Shown one piece after another: positions 11,000 to 22,919 of a stretch of DNA of 64,000 bases. Each line of letters opens with the position of its first letter. Within the stretch, counting starts at the first letter, position 1. A model generated the notes under the pieces. The model had not been told where the DNA came from. It was given only the letters and a program-made list of their open reading frames with translations, and ran no database searches. The translations under genes and the position numbers were made by a program. Source of the stretch: Ephydatia muelleri (lineage: Eukaryota; Porifera; Demospongiae; Spongillida; Spongillidae); NCBI GenBank assembly GCA_013339895.1, contig JABACO010000021.1:1304097-1368096 (forward strand), read 5' to 3'.

Positions 11000-13900
11000 A
11001 CCCTCCGCGCAGTGAGCCAACGCCCCGAGGGAAATGAAAACAAGGCTCAACTAATCGGTATTTCTACTCTTTCACACACTTTCACAGTCACGGGGCAGCT
11101 AGGACAGGGGACAGCTTCGCTGATCGTGGACACTGGGGCTGGGATTACACTACTTCGACGGGACGTTTGGAAAGGAGACTTAAATGGAAAACTGCTTCCC
11201 TGGTATGGCTGCAAACTGGTAGGTGCCAACGGAGGCACACTAAATGTTGTTGGAATGGTCAGAGCGATGCAACTTGGACTTGGGGGTAAAATGTTTGCAG
11301 TAGATACAGTGATTGTGGAGTCGTTAACAAGTGAAGGTATCTTAGGTCTTGACTTTCTAGAAAAATATGAGTGTATCATTGATGCAGCAAATGGAGTACT
11401 CACCTTGGGCGACAGTGGCTTACACATTCAACTCCAAAAAGCGACACGGAGCAAATCAACAGAGCCAGCGCTACCAGTACACGTTTGTCTCGATGACACC
11501 ATAGTCATCCCACCACGAAGCGAAGTACTTACTTTTGCAACAACTTTTGCAGATGTACGAGGGACATGGCTTGTAGATGAGCAGACCACCAAGAATAATG
11601 TTGCAGTACGTGTAGCAAGGGCCATTGTGCATCCTCAGGACAGCAAAGTTCCGGTTTGCCTCCTCAACCCCAGGGATGTACCTGTTACAATGTACAAGGG
11701 CATGACAATTGGGGAAATAGAGGAGCTACGCAGCAACGATGTTCCTGTGGACAATGTGCAAAAGGCCAACACTGTGACTAAACTTGATCCAAAGAAAAGG
11801 CAGATGCTTCTCTCTCTGGCGGAAACAATTGGAGCACATGTCTCTAAAGAAGAACAAGTACAGTTTTCCAATCTTCTTCTGGAGTATGGTGACATATTCG
11901 CCTCAAGCAGCACTGATTTGGGTCGAACTGGTGCCTTGAAACACTGCATCAAGACTGGGGATTCAAACCCCATTAGCCAACCAGTCCGTCGTTTACCACC
12001 ACATCGAAAGGAGCAAGTGAATAAACTTCTACATGAAATGCAGGAGAATGACATCATTCATCCATCCAGTAGTCCATGGGCATCACCAATTGTGCTGGTG
12101 CAGAAGAAAGATGGGAGTGTGTGGTTTTGCATCGACTACAGGAAACTTAATGCAGTCACTACGAAAGATGCCTATCCGTTACCGCGCATTGATGACACTC
12201 TCGACACTCTATGTGGTTCCAAGTGGTTCAGCACCCTTGACTTGCTGTCAGGATACTGGCAAGTAGAGATGTCACCAGAAGACCGACATAAAACTGCATT
12301 CTGCACCCCACAAGGCTTGTTCGAATTTAAGGTCATGCCCTTTGGTCTGTGCAATGCTCCGGCCACATTCCAACGGTTGATGGACCTGGTGTTGGCAGGT
12401 CTGCAGTGGTCCAAATGCCTTGTATATCTGGATGATGTAATCCTGTTAGGTACAACATTTGGGGAACACCTGGATAATATCAGAGCAGTGTTTGACCGTA
12501 TTCGACAAGGGGGGCTTAAGCTACGAGCAGACAAGTGTTGTTTTTTGCAGAGGAATGTTAAATATCTTGGTCACCTGGTAGGAGTTGATGGATTGCAAGT
12601 CAATCACAACAACGCAGATGCCCTTTCAAGACTTTCGGAGGGTGATAGTCCTCAAAGTAACAACATCACAGTTGTAAGCATCGATAGCCCAGTAGTAGAG
12701 AAGAGAAAGGTAATGAGAGAAGAACAACTACAGGATGATGTTGTGGGACCGGTGTTGAAGGCTGTAGAAAGTGACCTGTTACCCAAAAAAGATGAGTTGA
12801 AACAATTTTCAATTGGGACTCGTCGTCTATTTCAACTATGGGATCAGCTGAAAGTTAAAGGTGGAGTCCTACATCGCAATTTCATTGGAACTAAGGAAGT
12901 GAGACCTTGTCTTCAGCTAGTTGTACCAATGTCTCAAAGAAAGATAGTTTTGGCAGAGCTTCATGAAGGCGTGACTGGCGGACACCTGGGTCAAGAGAAG
13001 ACCTTAATGAAGTTGAAAGAGCGTTTCTACTGGCCTGGACACTGGAACAATGTGCAAAATTGGTGCAATACTTGTGCAGCATGCATCTCCAGGAAAACAC
13101 CAGCGCCTAAGCAGAGAGCCAGTCTTCAATCTATCCTGGTTGGCCAGCCAATGCAGCTTGTGGCAGTTGACATCCTTGGTCCACTCCCAGAGAGCGGAAA
13201 TGGAAACTCCTACATTCTGGTAGTAGGTGACTACTTCACTCGCTGGATGGAAGCATACCCCATCCAAAACCAGGAGGCAGTCACAGTTGCGCAAAAGCTA
13301 GTGGATGAGATATTCTGCCGCTTCTCGGTACCAGAACAGTTGCACTCGGACCAAGGTCGCCAGTTTGAATCAGCAGTGATTAAGGAGATCTGTAACCTGC
13401 TTCATATTGAAAAAACTAGAACCACAGCATATCACCCACAGTCAGATGGACTTGTAGAACGATTTAACCGAACCTTGCTGAGTATGCTTACTACCTGTGG
13501 AAGAAGTCACCCTTTTGAATGGGAGGACCACATTAGGAAAGTTTGCTTTGCCTACAACACGAGTGTCCAGGCGACAACAGGCTATTCACCCTTCTTCCTG
13601 ATGTTTGGTAGACAGGCCAGACTTCCTATTGATCTCATGTACGGAACTGAATGTGGAAACTCTGTTACTAAAACTGTTCCAGAGTATGTGACCAAGCTGA
13701 GTAAAGCGTTTGTAGAAGCTTATGCTGCTGTTCGTGATACAATGGGGGCAAAGCTGCAGAGACAGAAAGAATTTTATAACAAAAAAGTCCATGGTGATCC
13801 ACACAAACCTGGTGATTTTGTTCTGTTATTCAATCCAGCTGTTCCTAAGGGTGGATCACGGAAGTTTCATAGCCCCTGGACTGGTCCTTTTAAGATTGTG

Positions 13901-14299
13901 GAGAGAGTGTCTGAAGCCACATACCACATCCAGAACACAGTCGATGGGAAGACCTCCATAGTACACTTTGACCGTCTGAAGAGATGCAGGCCGGATATTC
14001 GAACAAATATTAAACAGACGAAAAAAGATAATTCTCCTACATGTGGGTCAACAGCAGGCAAAGATCCTCCTGGCACACACATGGAACTGCTAGATGATGA
14101 CCAACCTACACATGTTCCAGAACATCCTCAACCTAATGCTGTACTGAATGAAGATCCGGAACCAGAAGAAGGTCCAGAACAAGATGATGATGATCCTCAC
14201 ATTATTGTCCCACAACCGAGCTGGAACTGCTACCCGTTACCCCCACACGTCAAAGACGTGCACCAGATTATTACTAGAATACGGGACGTAATCTCATAA
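11000..14299 (+). CDS. pol: Retrotransposon Pol: protease, reverse transcriptase, integrase; RNase H mostly deleted
   Basis: The frame is open from well upstream, but similarity to Pol begins near 11000, in the -1 frame relative to the CCHC knuckle. Visible in order: aspartic protease (VDTGAGITLL, ~11.13 kb); reverse transcriptase (~11.95-12.6 kb) with DLLSGYWQVEM, the FGLCNAPATFQR motif and catalytic YLDD; integrase with HHCC finger (HEGVTGGH...CNTCAAC), a DDE core (VAVDILGP, LHSDQGRQFES, DGLVERFNR) and a GPF/Y-like tail (SPWTGPFKIVE...VHFDRLKRC). At ~12600 the RT thumb (VGVDGLQV) joins directly to NHNNADALSRL, which normally follows RNase H. Roughly 200 or more residues are therefore missing in frame. 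The C-terminus is acidic and Pro-rich. Confidence 0.92.
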   Translation, partial: TLRAVSQRPEGNENKAQLIGISTLSHTFTVTGQLGQGTASLIVDTGAGITLLRRDVWKGDLNGKLLPWYGCKLVGANGGTLNVVGMVRAMQLGLGGKMFAVDTVIVESLTSEGILGLDFLEKYECIIDAANGVLTLGDSGLHIQLQKATRSKSTEPALPVHVCLDDTIVIPPRSEVLTFATTFADVRGTWLVDEQTTKNNVAVRVARAIVHPQDSKVPVCLLNPRDVPVTMYKGMTIGEIEELRSNDVPVDNVQKANTVTKLDPKKRQMLLSLAETIGAHVSKEEQVQFSNLLLEYGDIFASSSTDLGRTGALKHCIKTGDSNPISQPVRRLPPHRKEQVNKLLHEMQENDIIHPSSSPWASPIVLVQKKDGSVWFCIDYRKLNAVTTKDAYPLPRIDDTLDTLCGSKWFSTLDLLSGYWQVEMSPEDRHKTAFCTPQGLFEFKVMPFGLCNAPATFQRLMDLVLAGLQWSKCLVYLDDVILLGTTFGEHLDNIRAVFDRIRQGGLKLRADKCCFLQRNVKYLGHLVGVDGLQVNHNNADALSRLSEGDSPQSNNITVVSIDSPVVEKRKVMREEQLQDDVVGPVLKAVESDLLPKKDELKQFSIGTRRLFQLWDQLKVKGGVLHRNFIGTKEVRPCLQLVVPMSQRKIVLAELHEGVTGGHLGQEKTLMKLKERFYWPGHWNNVQNWCNTCAACISRKTPAPKQRASLQSILVGQPMQLVAVDILGPLPESGNGNSYILVVGDYFTRWMEAYPIQNQEAVTVAQKLVDEIFCRFSVPEQLHSDQGRQFESAVIKEICNLLHIEKTRTTAYHPQSDGLVERFNRTLLSMLTTCGRSHPFEWEDHIRKVCFAYNTSVQATTGYSPFFLMFGRQARLPIDLMYGTECGNSVTKTVPEYVTKLSKAFVEAYAAVRDTMGAKLQRQKEFYNKKVHGDPHKPGDFVLLFNPAVPKGGSRKFHSPWTGPFKIVERVSEATYHIQNTVDGKTSIVHFDRLKRCRPDIRTNIKQTKKDNSPTCGSTAGKDPPGTHMELLDDDQPTHVPEHPQPNAVLNEDPEPEEGPEQDDDDPHIIVPQPSWNCYPLPPHVKDVHQIITRIRDVIS

Positions 14300-14310
14300 A
14301 AGGGACGCTG

Positions 14311-14528
14311 TGTAGCATGACAGTATACGGACACATTGTGTAGCATGACAGTATACGGACACATTGTGTAGCATGACAGTATACGGACACATAGTAATCT
14401 AGTGCATGCTTGTAAAGGTGTTAAATAGATGCACGCGCGATGGGTGCATATATGTTGAGTTACTGTGTGTTGAAGTGAGTTGTTGTTCACTGTTGTTGTG
14501 CAACTATAATCAAGTTGACTCTGTTACA
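14311..14528 (+). repeat. 3' LTR
   Basis: 218 bp. It carries three tandem copies of the 28-bp unit instead of two, and otherwise matches the 5' LTR. A short purine run (AAAAGGGA, ~14297-14304) just upstream is a candidate polypurine tract. Confidence 0.95.
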
Positions 14529-14533
14529 CTGGT

Positions 14534-15525
14534 CACTATTCTCGAGTACCAAACAGAAAAGCTTCTTTTTCCTTCCGCCCCTTCTAACACATTAATTAAA
14601 GGTGCCAGATAGCATCGCTCTCGTAGAAACGTATGGCTCACGTGATTCGTTTCCAATCCCTTATATGTTATCTCTGGTCGAACACAAGTAGAAATCGAAA
14701 AGCCTTGCCGGCTACGAGGCTCCGCTCGCATTGGGATTAACGTAAACGTAAGTTCGTATATCAGTATGTATATGCGCAAGGCCTTTGAATAAGAGATCGT
14801 TATGTATTTAAAAAAAATGAGATTCGCATCAACAAAACTGTGGGGGTTCATGACCGACCGACCATATATGACGTCGAGATTTCATTCGTGGCATGTGGGA
14901 TTTGTACTCTAGCAGGCATATATACAGCCACTGCCTTGGCGTCGCAAAACAACAGAGTTAGGACAATGTGTTGGCGCCCTATGAAAGCACAGGAAGGGCA
15001 GTACTACGACTGTTACAAGTGCCAAATGAATACAGAAGACAACCTGATTATCGAATTAAGTGACGGACATTAATATACCTGTCGATAGTAGTGGCGTAGC
15101 TACGGTAAGGCCTGGTAGGGCCTAGGTCCTACCAGCGGAGATCAGCATAATCATATAATGCTCACTCTTGAAGTCATGAATTGATCATAACAGCACTAGA
15201 GAGGGGTCGAGTTCAAATTTCAGTACACGAGTACGGCACGCGTGCATGTGACGTGGGAAAAGGGCTTCAACGTTGTTGACAGATTTGCTTCCTAGGGAGG
15301 GAAAACAGAAGAATTTAGATGTTGTAGTCAATTCACTGTTGTAAAAAACGATATAATGATGATAGTTACGCATATCCAGAACATTAAAATGCTAGAAATG
15401 GTTATGCATGGCTCTCGAAAATGTTCTGGGGAGAACCCCCCCCCCCCCCCCCCCCCCCCCTCCCCCACCTCTAGAAATTTTTATACGTCACCTCATTCAA
15501 CTGTACGAGCCTTCTTCGCGTCAGG
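14534..15525. other. Intergenic, upstream of RTK gene A
   Basis: It contains a poly-C run at 15436-15460, ~65 bp before the gene A start. A 77-codon frame at 14840-15073 ends with a mildly protein-like stretch (EGQYYDCYKCQMNTEDNL) but has no ATG at its start, no splice support and no recognised domain. Confidence 0.45.
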
Positions 15526-18500
15526 ATGTACATCATCATATGGATCCTCGTGTCTTCCGCTGCTGTTGTTCCAGGTACGGTATAATTATCATTATCATTA
15601 TTGTATAGAGTTATGCTGTTACTGGAGTGCAGTGCATGCACAAGAGCATGTGTGACTGAGTGTGCTGGTGACACATACTAATGTATAATATGCTGACCAC
15701 ACAGTTTATAATTTAACAATAGACCATCTACAGTACATAATGTGCAAAAATTTCATGCACTTGATTAGTTTGATGGCTTTGCCTTCGCAGGATGTGCAAG
15801 TGAGTCATGCAGCACACTGGAAAAAACAGCTGCTGGATCGAGCCCTCCCAATGACTCTCAACTGACGTCGGGAACCTTTGCTCTGACATCAGCGCCATTA
15901 TCATGCGCAGGTACTGCTACACAATGGAGAATGTGCTATTACAAATCCACAAGTAACACTATACATACAACCACCCTTGGTGTATTTCGACGAAGCACAA
16001 CATCCTCAATGATGCTGAACTCAGTGGCAGGAAACAATGTTGGATACATTACAGTTGAAGGCACCTCAAGTTACAGTTGCTCAAATATTACAGTAACTAC
16101 TCCGTTCAAGGTCATGCCAGGGGATGTTATCGTGGTGTGTGTGCTGAGTGAAATGAGCTCCATGCGTTTGGGTGCTGCTGTAGTACTTCCTAGGGCTTCA
16201 GTGCTACATCAGCAAGAACTTTGCACCACACTGCCTTCCCGAATAGATCTAACTAAATTTGTTCGAAGAAGTGATCTTACTATTCTTGTGAGCCTTGGTA
16301 GGTAAAGTGATACACAATTTAATGTATTTACAGACAAAAATCATTTGATTTTCAGACGTTATAGGATGTGGTACCAACGGCTATTTTCTGGATTCAAATA
16401 CGACCAACTGTTCTTGTAAGCTGCGTGATTCTGTGCAAACTTGAGTTTCTAAATTATCAGAGAAATGCAAGTCAAAGCATATTTCGTGTGTTTAATGCTG
16501 GAAAAAGCATACTTGACACAAGCATTTTATGATGAGATAGAATGTTTGGATATGGATAAAAATGAATAGAGACAGGGTATTTTCTTAACTTTCAGATACT
16601 AGTATGCTATCTCCAGTGAACCAAGATACTTCAACCACTTTGAAACATGAAAGTAAGTTTGTCAAAAGACAAAATCCCAACCACTCTTCTAAAGGGGAGA
16701 AAACGTCAGCTGGTGTACATGTATCATCGTTGGCATATCACAAGGGTAGCCTAGGGGATGCTGCTTGCAAGAAAAATCTAGTGCTGCTGTTTGGCATTAT
16801 AGAAATAAGGTCTGAGCGAGAGTATTGCAATTTGCATTGCGCATTTGTATATCCGGTATGATGAACATGGATGAACATGTATGTGGTGTTACTTGCAAAA
16901 TGATGAGTACGATTTGCATATTTGCACAGTTCCTTGCTTTTGATGCAGGTAAGGTACCATCCTGAGTGCATGTTCATATGTTAGTGGCTTGTTTAGTTAC
17001 GTATATGAGGTGTGGGTTAAAAGCATGTATGAGTTATTTTGTTTAACAAGTTATTGCAAATTTTGTACTCAAACATTTATTAATTATTATTTTTCCCCCA
17101 TACATGTTATGTGCATGCATACACACATGCACATGTAACATGTACATACATGAAAAAAAAAACCCACTTATCACAAACAGGTCAAAATCAAATAACGGGA
17201 ATTGTTGTCGGTGTGATTGTCAGTATCTTGTTTGTGATTGGAATTATTGTACCCACAATCTTTTTGCGACAAAGATGTGTGAGGAAACGGAATGAACAAC
17301 CACAAACTGGCTTTGGAATAGGTAAGTTGTGCAGTATTAATGTGCCAAAGCATAGTGAATATGAATAACTTGTTAAAAGATAGAGATCATACATGTATAA
17401 TAGATTGTAATGGTTGCCACTTTTTTCATGTTAATGTTACAGGTGTCCCACAGTTAATTAACTACATATAATCATACATAATAGCACGGAAGCAAGATAA
17501 CTACAAATGAATCAAATGTATCGGTTGGTAAATTAATCAATTCAGTCCCAATTTTGTATTAATTATTTTTGTAATTAGAATGTCAAACGTTGCACAGGAC
17601 ATTAAAAATTGGAATCTGCCATTAATGAACTCATAAAATTCCAATTCTCCAGCTCAAAATATTATTTCATTTGGGGAGATTGTTTTTTTAATCATATTGA
17701 CAGACATCTGACTGTGATTCACCCCGATTATGGGACATCTGCATAGCATGTATCATAAAATTCCTACATCCAGTTATTATCATTTGTGTACAATCTTTTC
17801 AGATACAGTGCTTTTTTTTTTTCACTTCTTTGCAGACAAAAAAGGATATGGTGATTGTGATCTTGAAACGAGGGACCTTCAGCCAAACCCTTCCTATGCG
17901 TCTGTGAAAGATGAAGGACCAGGCGAAGTATGTCCTATCATTTCCAAAGACATCAGTTATAGTTAGTTTGTACCAGGCCGGTATCAAGAAAATCTGATCC
18001 AATTTTTCGACAAAAAAGACTGTTGATTTATTATGTCCTGACTCACGGGAATATATACAGTTACAATACTGTCCTTGATGGCTGACAATTCACTTTGGCT
18101 TGAACGAGTTTGGTCACACTGCCATAGCAATCGATAATAGCTCGTTTATACAGATCCAGAGTTAACATACGGTGCAAACCGCCTTTGCTTACACGTGTAT
18201 CTTCAAAATTGCTGCAAAAGTAGCTTTTCTTTAATGTAAACATGTACTGTACAATGGTAGATGTGATTGGCTAGAATAAAGGTATGTAATTGCACAAAGA
18301 ACAGTGCAACTGATTGATAAGATTAACTTTTTTACATAGACGTCAGATCACAGCTCCAACAATACACAGACTGCTTCCAGAGACACCGACGAGAATCTTT
18401 ACTATGCCCCAGCATCACAAGAGGTGGAGCTTTACATACAATTGGAAAACCAAAAGATCCTGAAGGTCCAAAGACATGAGATAGAGTAAGGTGTTTCTGC

Positions 18501-20512
18501 ATGGCCAATGGCAATGTGGTACAACTTTAAAAACGATTCAAATACAATGAAAAGTACTTAGCACTTTACAGCTAAAACTGCCTTTTTAATTAATCACGAT
18601 GAGTTATGAAGAAGAGTTGGTTGATGGCTGCATCCTTTCAGGTAGCTCTTTTGATCATTTAGTGTCAGATATTTATCTATCCCTTACACTCACCCCACCT
18701 CCTCACCTCTCCTTCCTCCAATAGAACCACTGCTACCATGCTGGGAAGTGGTCACTTTGGAGGAGTGCAGATAGCAGTATGGAATGGTCCCAAAGGAAAA
18801 TGTGAAGTAGCCATCAAGACCCTCAATCCATCCTCAACAAAACCCGAGGACAAGATCAAATTTCTTCAGGAAGCAGCTATCATGGCACAGTTCAAACACC
18901 CTAACGTAATCCAGCTCTATGGCATTGTCACTGATGGGGAACAGGTAGGAATACAGTGTGGTATGAGGTGTAGGAGGGAGGGATAACATGCATGCATTGT
19001 CTCTCATGGGAGCACAGGTGCAGATAGGTTGTAGAATTTGCATGGACTTGTATACTAACTCACTCCCCCTACAGGTAATGCTTGTTATGGAATTAGCAGG
19101 CAACAAAGACTTGCTAACACATCTTGCTACAATGAGACCAAAGTGTGTTACCATACAGGTTGTTTAATCTGACATTTCAAGGTCCAACTGGAATTTCTTT
19201 TCTGCAGTTCGTTTGATAGCAGTGTCAAGTCAGACCTTCCAAAAGTTCTTCTTAATTACTCAAAACAAATTGCTCTTGGAATGCAGTACCTTTCGTCAAA
19301 GTCATTTGTGCATCGTGACCTAGCTGCCAGAAATGTGCTTGTTACAAAGGACTGCATCTGTAAAGTAAGAGTTTAATATTCTCAATCAAAAGCTGTCATA
19401 TTATCATTTCATTTATATTATACAGATTGCTGACTTTGGTATGTCACGTGACCTGGCTGAAGGGCAATATTACATGTCCCATGGAGGCCTGGTCCCTGTC
19501 AAGTGGACTGCACCCGAAGCAGTCTGCTTTATGAAGTACTCTACTGCCAGTGATGTTTGGAGCTATGGGTGCCTGTTGTACGAGATATGGAACATCGGAG
19601 GCACACCATTCAAAGGGTTAACTAATGAAGAAGTAAGTTGGCTATATGTGATTATTAATGTTAATTTGTGTGCATCCAACCCTTGGCCCTGTGAAGGCAC
19701 TTCGGAAATTCAACACTGGGTATAGACTCCCTCCACCACCAGGCTGTCCATTACTGCTCTATCAGATCATGATAAAATGCTGGTAAGCTCTTTATTACAA
19801 TAATGATCTCGATCATTGGGATAATAGTGGATGCGAGCATGCCCCATCTGGTAAAACAACTTAGCATCTATTCATTCAGCCCATCATGCAGTGAGGATGA
19901 AACACAAATCATTATTTGTGGCATCGACAGTTTCTAAGAATGAAACCAGACTTTGATGAACTAATGCTATAGAAACTGCAACAAGGAAAAGGAGCCCAAA
20001 GGAATTACAGATGGGGCATGCTCGCATCCATCATTTGCCTTACATTTGTTCAAATAAGAAACATCATACTTTAGCATTTAGTAACTCTTTAATATGATGT
20101 TAACACTACCTAACTAATGTCTGTGCCTGTTAGAGCATTTAAGATGTGCTAACGTGTCTTGATAAATTCCATGGTAGTTAAATTAGAATGTATTCAAAAG
20201 AAGGCAGTATTGAGCACTGTTGGGACATAGCTCAGTTACCATTACATACTAGCTTAATCAAGAAGTGAAAAAAAAACAGCTGATACTCTTGTCCTTTCAT
20301 TAACTTGATGTATTTCCCCATCATGTAGGAATCCTGATGCACACCTTCGCCCTAATTTCAATGACATATACACGTGCCTTTCCCTTCATGAAGACATTGT
20401 TCTTGCAATCCCAAATCAAGCCCTCCTAACCCACCCACAATCCGGGTATCTTGGTGCTCCACTGGAGGCAGGAAAGCATATGTATCTTGACCTTCAAAAT
20501 AGTTACATTTGA
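15526..20512 (+). CDS. Receptor tyrosine kinase A (13 exons, 657 aa)
   Basis: Transmembrane receptor expected to phosphorylate tyrosines on itself and partners after ligand binding. Exons: 15526-15574, 15791-16297, 16356-16415, 16596-16652, 17181-17321, 17836-17927, 18340-18485, 18725-18944, 19075-19142, 19208-19364, 19426-19632, 19697-19782, 20329-20512. All junctions are GT-AG, phases agree, and the total is 1974 nt. Layout: signal peptide (1-16); ~170-aa ectodomain (to ~185) with CAGTATQW and PGDVIVVCV; a short EGF-like remnant; a stalk of only ~19 aa; membrane span ~231-252; juxtamembrane Tyr sites; kinase ~351-620. Kinase landmarks: GSGHFG loop (358-363), K382, E400, HRDLAARN (D484), DFG (D502), activation-loop YY (514-515), APE (528-530). 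All catalytic residues are present. Compared with B and C it lacks two cytoplasmic exons, and its EGF module is shortened. The ligand is unknown. Confidence 0.93.
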
Positions 20513-20580
20513 TATCACACCGTCGTATTTAATTTTGAAATGCTTCATATCACATGTAAATGAAGTGATATACCCATGCG

Positions 20581-20586
20581 AATAAA
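20581..20586 (+). promoter_or_regulatory. Candidate polyadenylation signal of RTK A
   Basis: AATAAA lies 69 nt after the stop codon. Confidence 0.6.
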
Positions 20587-22167
20587 GTTTTACTGATTTG
20601 ATTGTAACCTCACCTTTAGAATATAATGTATAGGGTAGAGTTCTACAGTACATGTATTGAGTAAAGGAACATTAATTATATACATGGCTAAAAATGCTCA
20701 TAATTTATACCCCACTTCTCCCCAGAAAAAAGAGAAAAAAGAAGAAGCAAAAGATAAACAAAGCAGCAAGCAAAAAAAAGGAGAACCCCCTGCCCTCCTC
20801 AAAGCCTCCCCCTCCTCCCCCTCCTCCCCCTCCTCCCCTCCTCCTCCCTCCCCCTCCTCCTCCTCCTTCGTCACGTGTAACTGGAGCTGGGATTGTACCA
20901 AACGCTTCAAATTATATCCGCGCGGGATATCTTTAGGTCGGGTCAGGTAAAAGTATAACACATCGGGCAAAATACTAAAGCGACGTATTAAGTATTTACT
21001 AACAATACCCAGTGACATCAGATGTATTATTAGATGTGATAGGCTGTATAAATCGAGAAGCAGTTCAATCGATAGTTTGACAAGCGGAGTTGTTTTTCTA
21101 ATAATGCATAATTAGTTAGTCTTGAAGAACTTTGCTCCAAAAGAGAGAGTAGTTGGTAGAGAGATGCAGTATTATCTTTCAACCTAGTGAGGTTCATCAT
21201 GAGCTCTTCTCCTGCTCCTTTGCTGCATAGCCCTCATCCTCGATTGCTCAAAGGCTAAAGGAATTTGCTGCTGCAATTCGTGTGTGCTGCATGCGAATGC
21301 CCAGTTATGGACGAAGGAAGAAGGTACACCTGGAAAATACCGACATAACAGCTACCACCCCATGAATTGTAATATAAGTAGCAATCTATAAAAGAAGGCT
21401 CTTGCTTTGCTTCTCAAAAATGGCTTTGAATAGATTAATTGGTTTGGCCTCGGAGTACTAAAGAGGTGTGTATTTTTTTCCTTTTTTTTTTCCTTTTCTT
21501 TCTTTATTCTCGAGATAAATAATACCAGCTGAACAAAACTTTACGGACCTCTAAGACAAACAAAAAAAATACACTGTATCGAGACAGACGAACATTACCG
21601 GCCAGGTTATAAAAATGCTAGAGACCACGGAAATATACAATGTGTGCCTTTTTTTTTTTTTTTGTACACCAAAGACCAATTCAGTAAATACTTATTTCGA
21701 TTGGCAGAAGAATAAAATCGTTCGTATCACGTGTGAATGTCTTTTAAATTGTATGTACTGAATTGCACTCTTATACAAAGAACTCGAAGCGAATCTCAAT
21801 TCTTCGCCAGTTTTTATAGAAGAGGCGTAAAGTTCTGCAATGAATATCCAGTGATGTTCACCAATTAATAATTACGGTGTATTTAAAGCCTACTCATGAG
21901 TTTCTGCCTCACTCAAGTGGTTGTGGAATTGTAATATCTCACCTCACACGCATGTCCATAATTGACGTGTGGAATCATCGGTGGTGTAAAGACGACGTGA
22001 GAATGCGGAGAAACTAGGCTATTCCTGCTAGGCGGTTACATCAGCACAAATACATTGGGTTGAACAAGTGCGTCTGCAGCACAAATATATCTCCGGATCC
22101 CTCAGGTCGTGTACAGCACGCTCAAGTCATATTCATGCACCGCACAGCAAAAAATAAAAACAAACCT

Positions 22168-22281
22168 CGAATCAATTCTTGATTTATCACTTACATTCTG
22201 GTACAAAATGGCGCCACGTATATGTAAAATTTTGTACCAGAATGTAAGTGATAAATCAATTGGAAATCAAGAATTGATTCG
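22168..22281. repeat. Foldback (hairpin) element
   Basis: The left arm 22168-22209 and right arm 22229-22281 are reverse complements. The inner ~31 bp pair perfectly and the outer ~15 bp also pair, with an ~11-nt bulge on the right arm. The loop is ~19 nt. It is non-coding. Confidence 0.9.
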
Positions 22282-22475
22282 ACGCGTTTTTCTTTTGTTT
22301 GCTGTGAGCTGTACTGAGCGGTTGTTATACGTATTTGGAAATTTGAATTATAAGAATGCATGGTGGGCGGATCCTCTATCGGCAGTTCGCATGCCATTGC
22401 ATATATAGACGCTATCTTGATTCATTGCTGCATTTTCACACCTGTTAGGGAGTCAGCAGTTGTGTGGGGAAGGGA

Positions 22476-22499
22476 GGGGGGGGGGGGGGGGGGGGGGGG
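22476..22499. repeat. Poly-G tract (24 nt)
   Basis: An uninterrupted G run ~420 bp upstream of the RTK B start. Confidence 0.95.
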
Positions 22500-22919
22500 C
22501 TCTCCTATGCACGTGGGAGTAAAAGTACGCTCGCAAGCATGTGATTAGGTGCTATATCGACACAGTTACAGCTTCGCCGTTCCTGCTTTATAAAAGTAAG
22601 TTTACCCTGTAACTTCTTGCAGGCCGAAGTAACGGATTGTCTAGTATTTACCTATATGCGGCATGCTGCCAGAGTTAATTAGACATATGGTTATTTCGGA
22701 CGAACGCGTGCGTTACCCACACATAACCAAACGGCACTTCCCTGTTTGGTACGTGCACCTTTCCCTTTCCACCATGCCCTTACTTCTCACTGCCCATTTC
22801 CACTTTCATTCGCCCTCTGCTTGCATTTTCCTGAACTGGTTGTAACTCTGCAACATCACGGTTTCATCGTCTATTATGTATTATCTGCGTACAACATCCA
22901 GGGTACCTCCACGTGCAGT

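Larger units (their letters stand above)
9957..14533 (+). mobile_element. Ty3/gypsy-type LTR retrotransposon, internally deleted
   Basis: The element is bounded by a perfect 5-bp target-site duplication (CTGGT at 9957-9961 and 14529-14533). LTRs are 190 bp (left) and 218 bp (right), begin TG and end CA, and differ visibly only in copy number of a 28-bp internal repeat. Between them are gag, a CCHC knuckle and pol with protease, reverse transcriptase and integrase. The order integrase after RT places it in the Ty3/gypsy group. Near-identical LTRs indicate a recent insertion. The pol frame lacks most of RNase H and the gag-pol junction needs two frame changes, so this copy is probably non-autonomous. 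Confidence 0.95.
20513..22919. other. Intergenic between RTK A and B
   Basis: No gene is supported. It holds a CTCC-rich low-complexity run (~20804-20867), poly-T runs, a foldback hairpin (22168-22281), a poly-G tract (22476-22499), and the upstream segment shared with the inverted copy at 4.5-4.8 kb. DNA at ~21.9-22.03 kb resembles ~31.37-31.49 kb upstream of gene C, consistent with gene-plus-promoter duplication. Confidence 0.5.

Noticed and set aside
9962..14400. 28-bp direct repeats as a CRISPR-like array
   Set aside because: They are contiguous tandem repeats without spacers, lie inside LTRs, and the genome is eukaryotic.
14840..15073. 77-codon frame downstream of the LTR element
   Set aside because: No ATG at the start of the frame, no recognisable domain and no splice support.
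20657..21018. Overlapping frames with poly-Pro/Ser and poly-Glu
   Set aside because: Produced by the CTCC-rich simple repeat.
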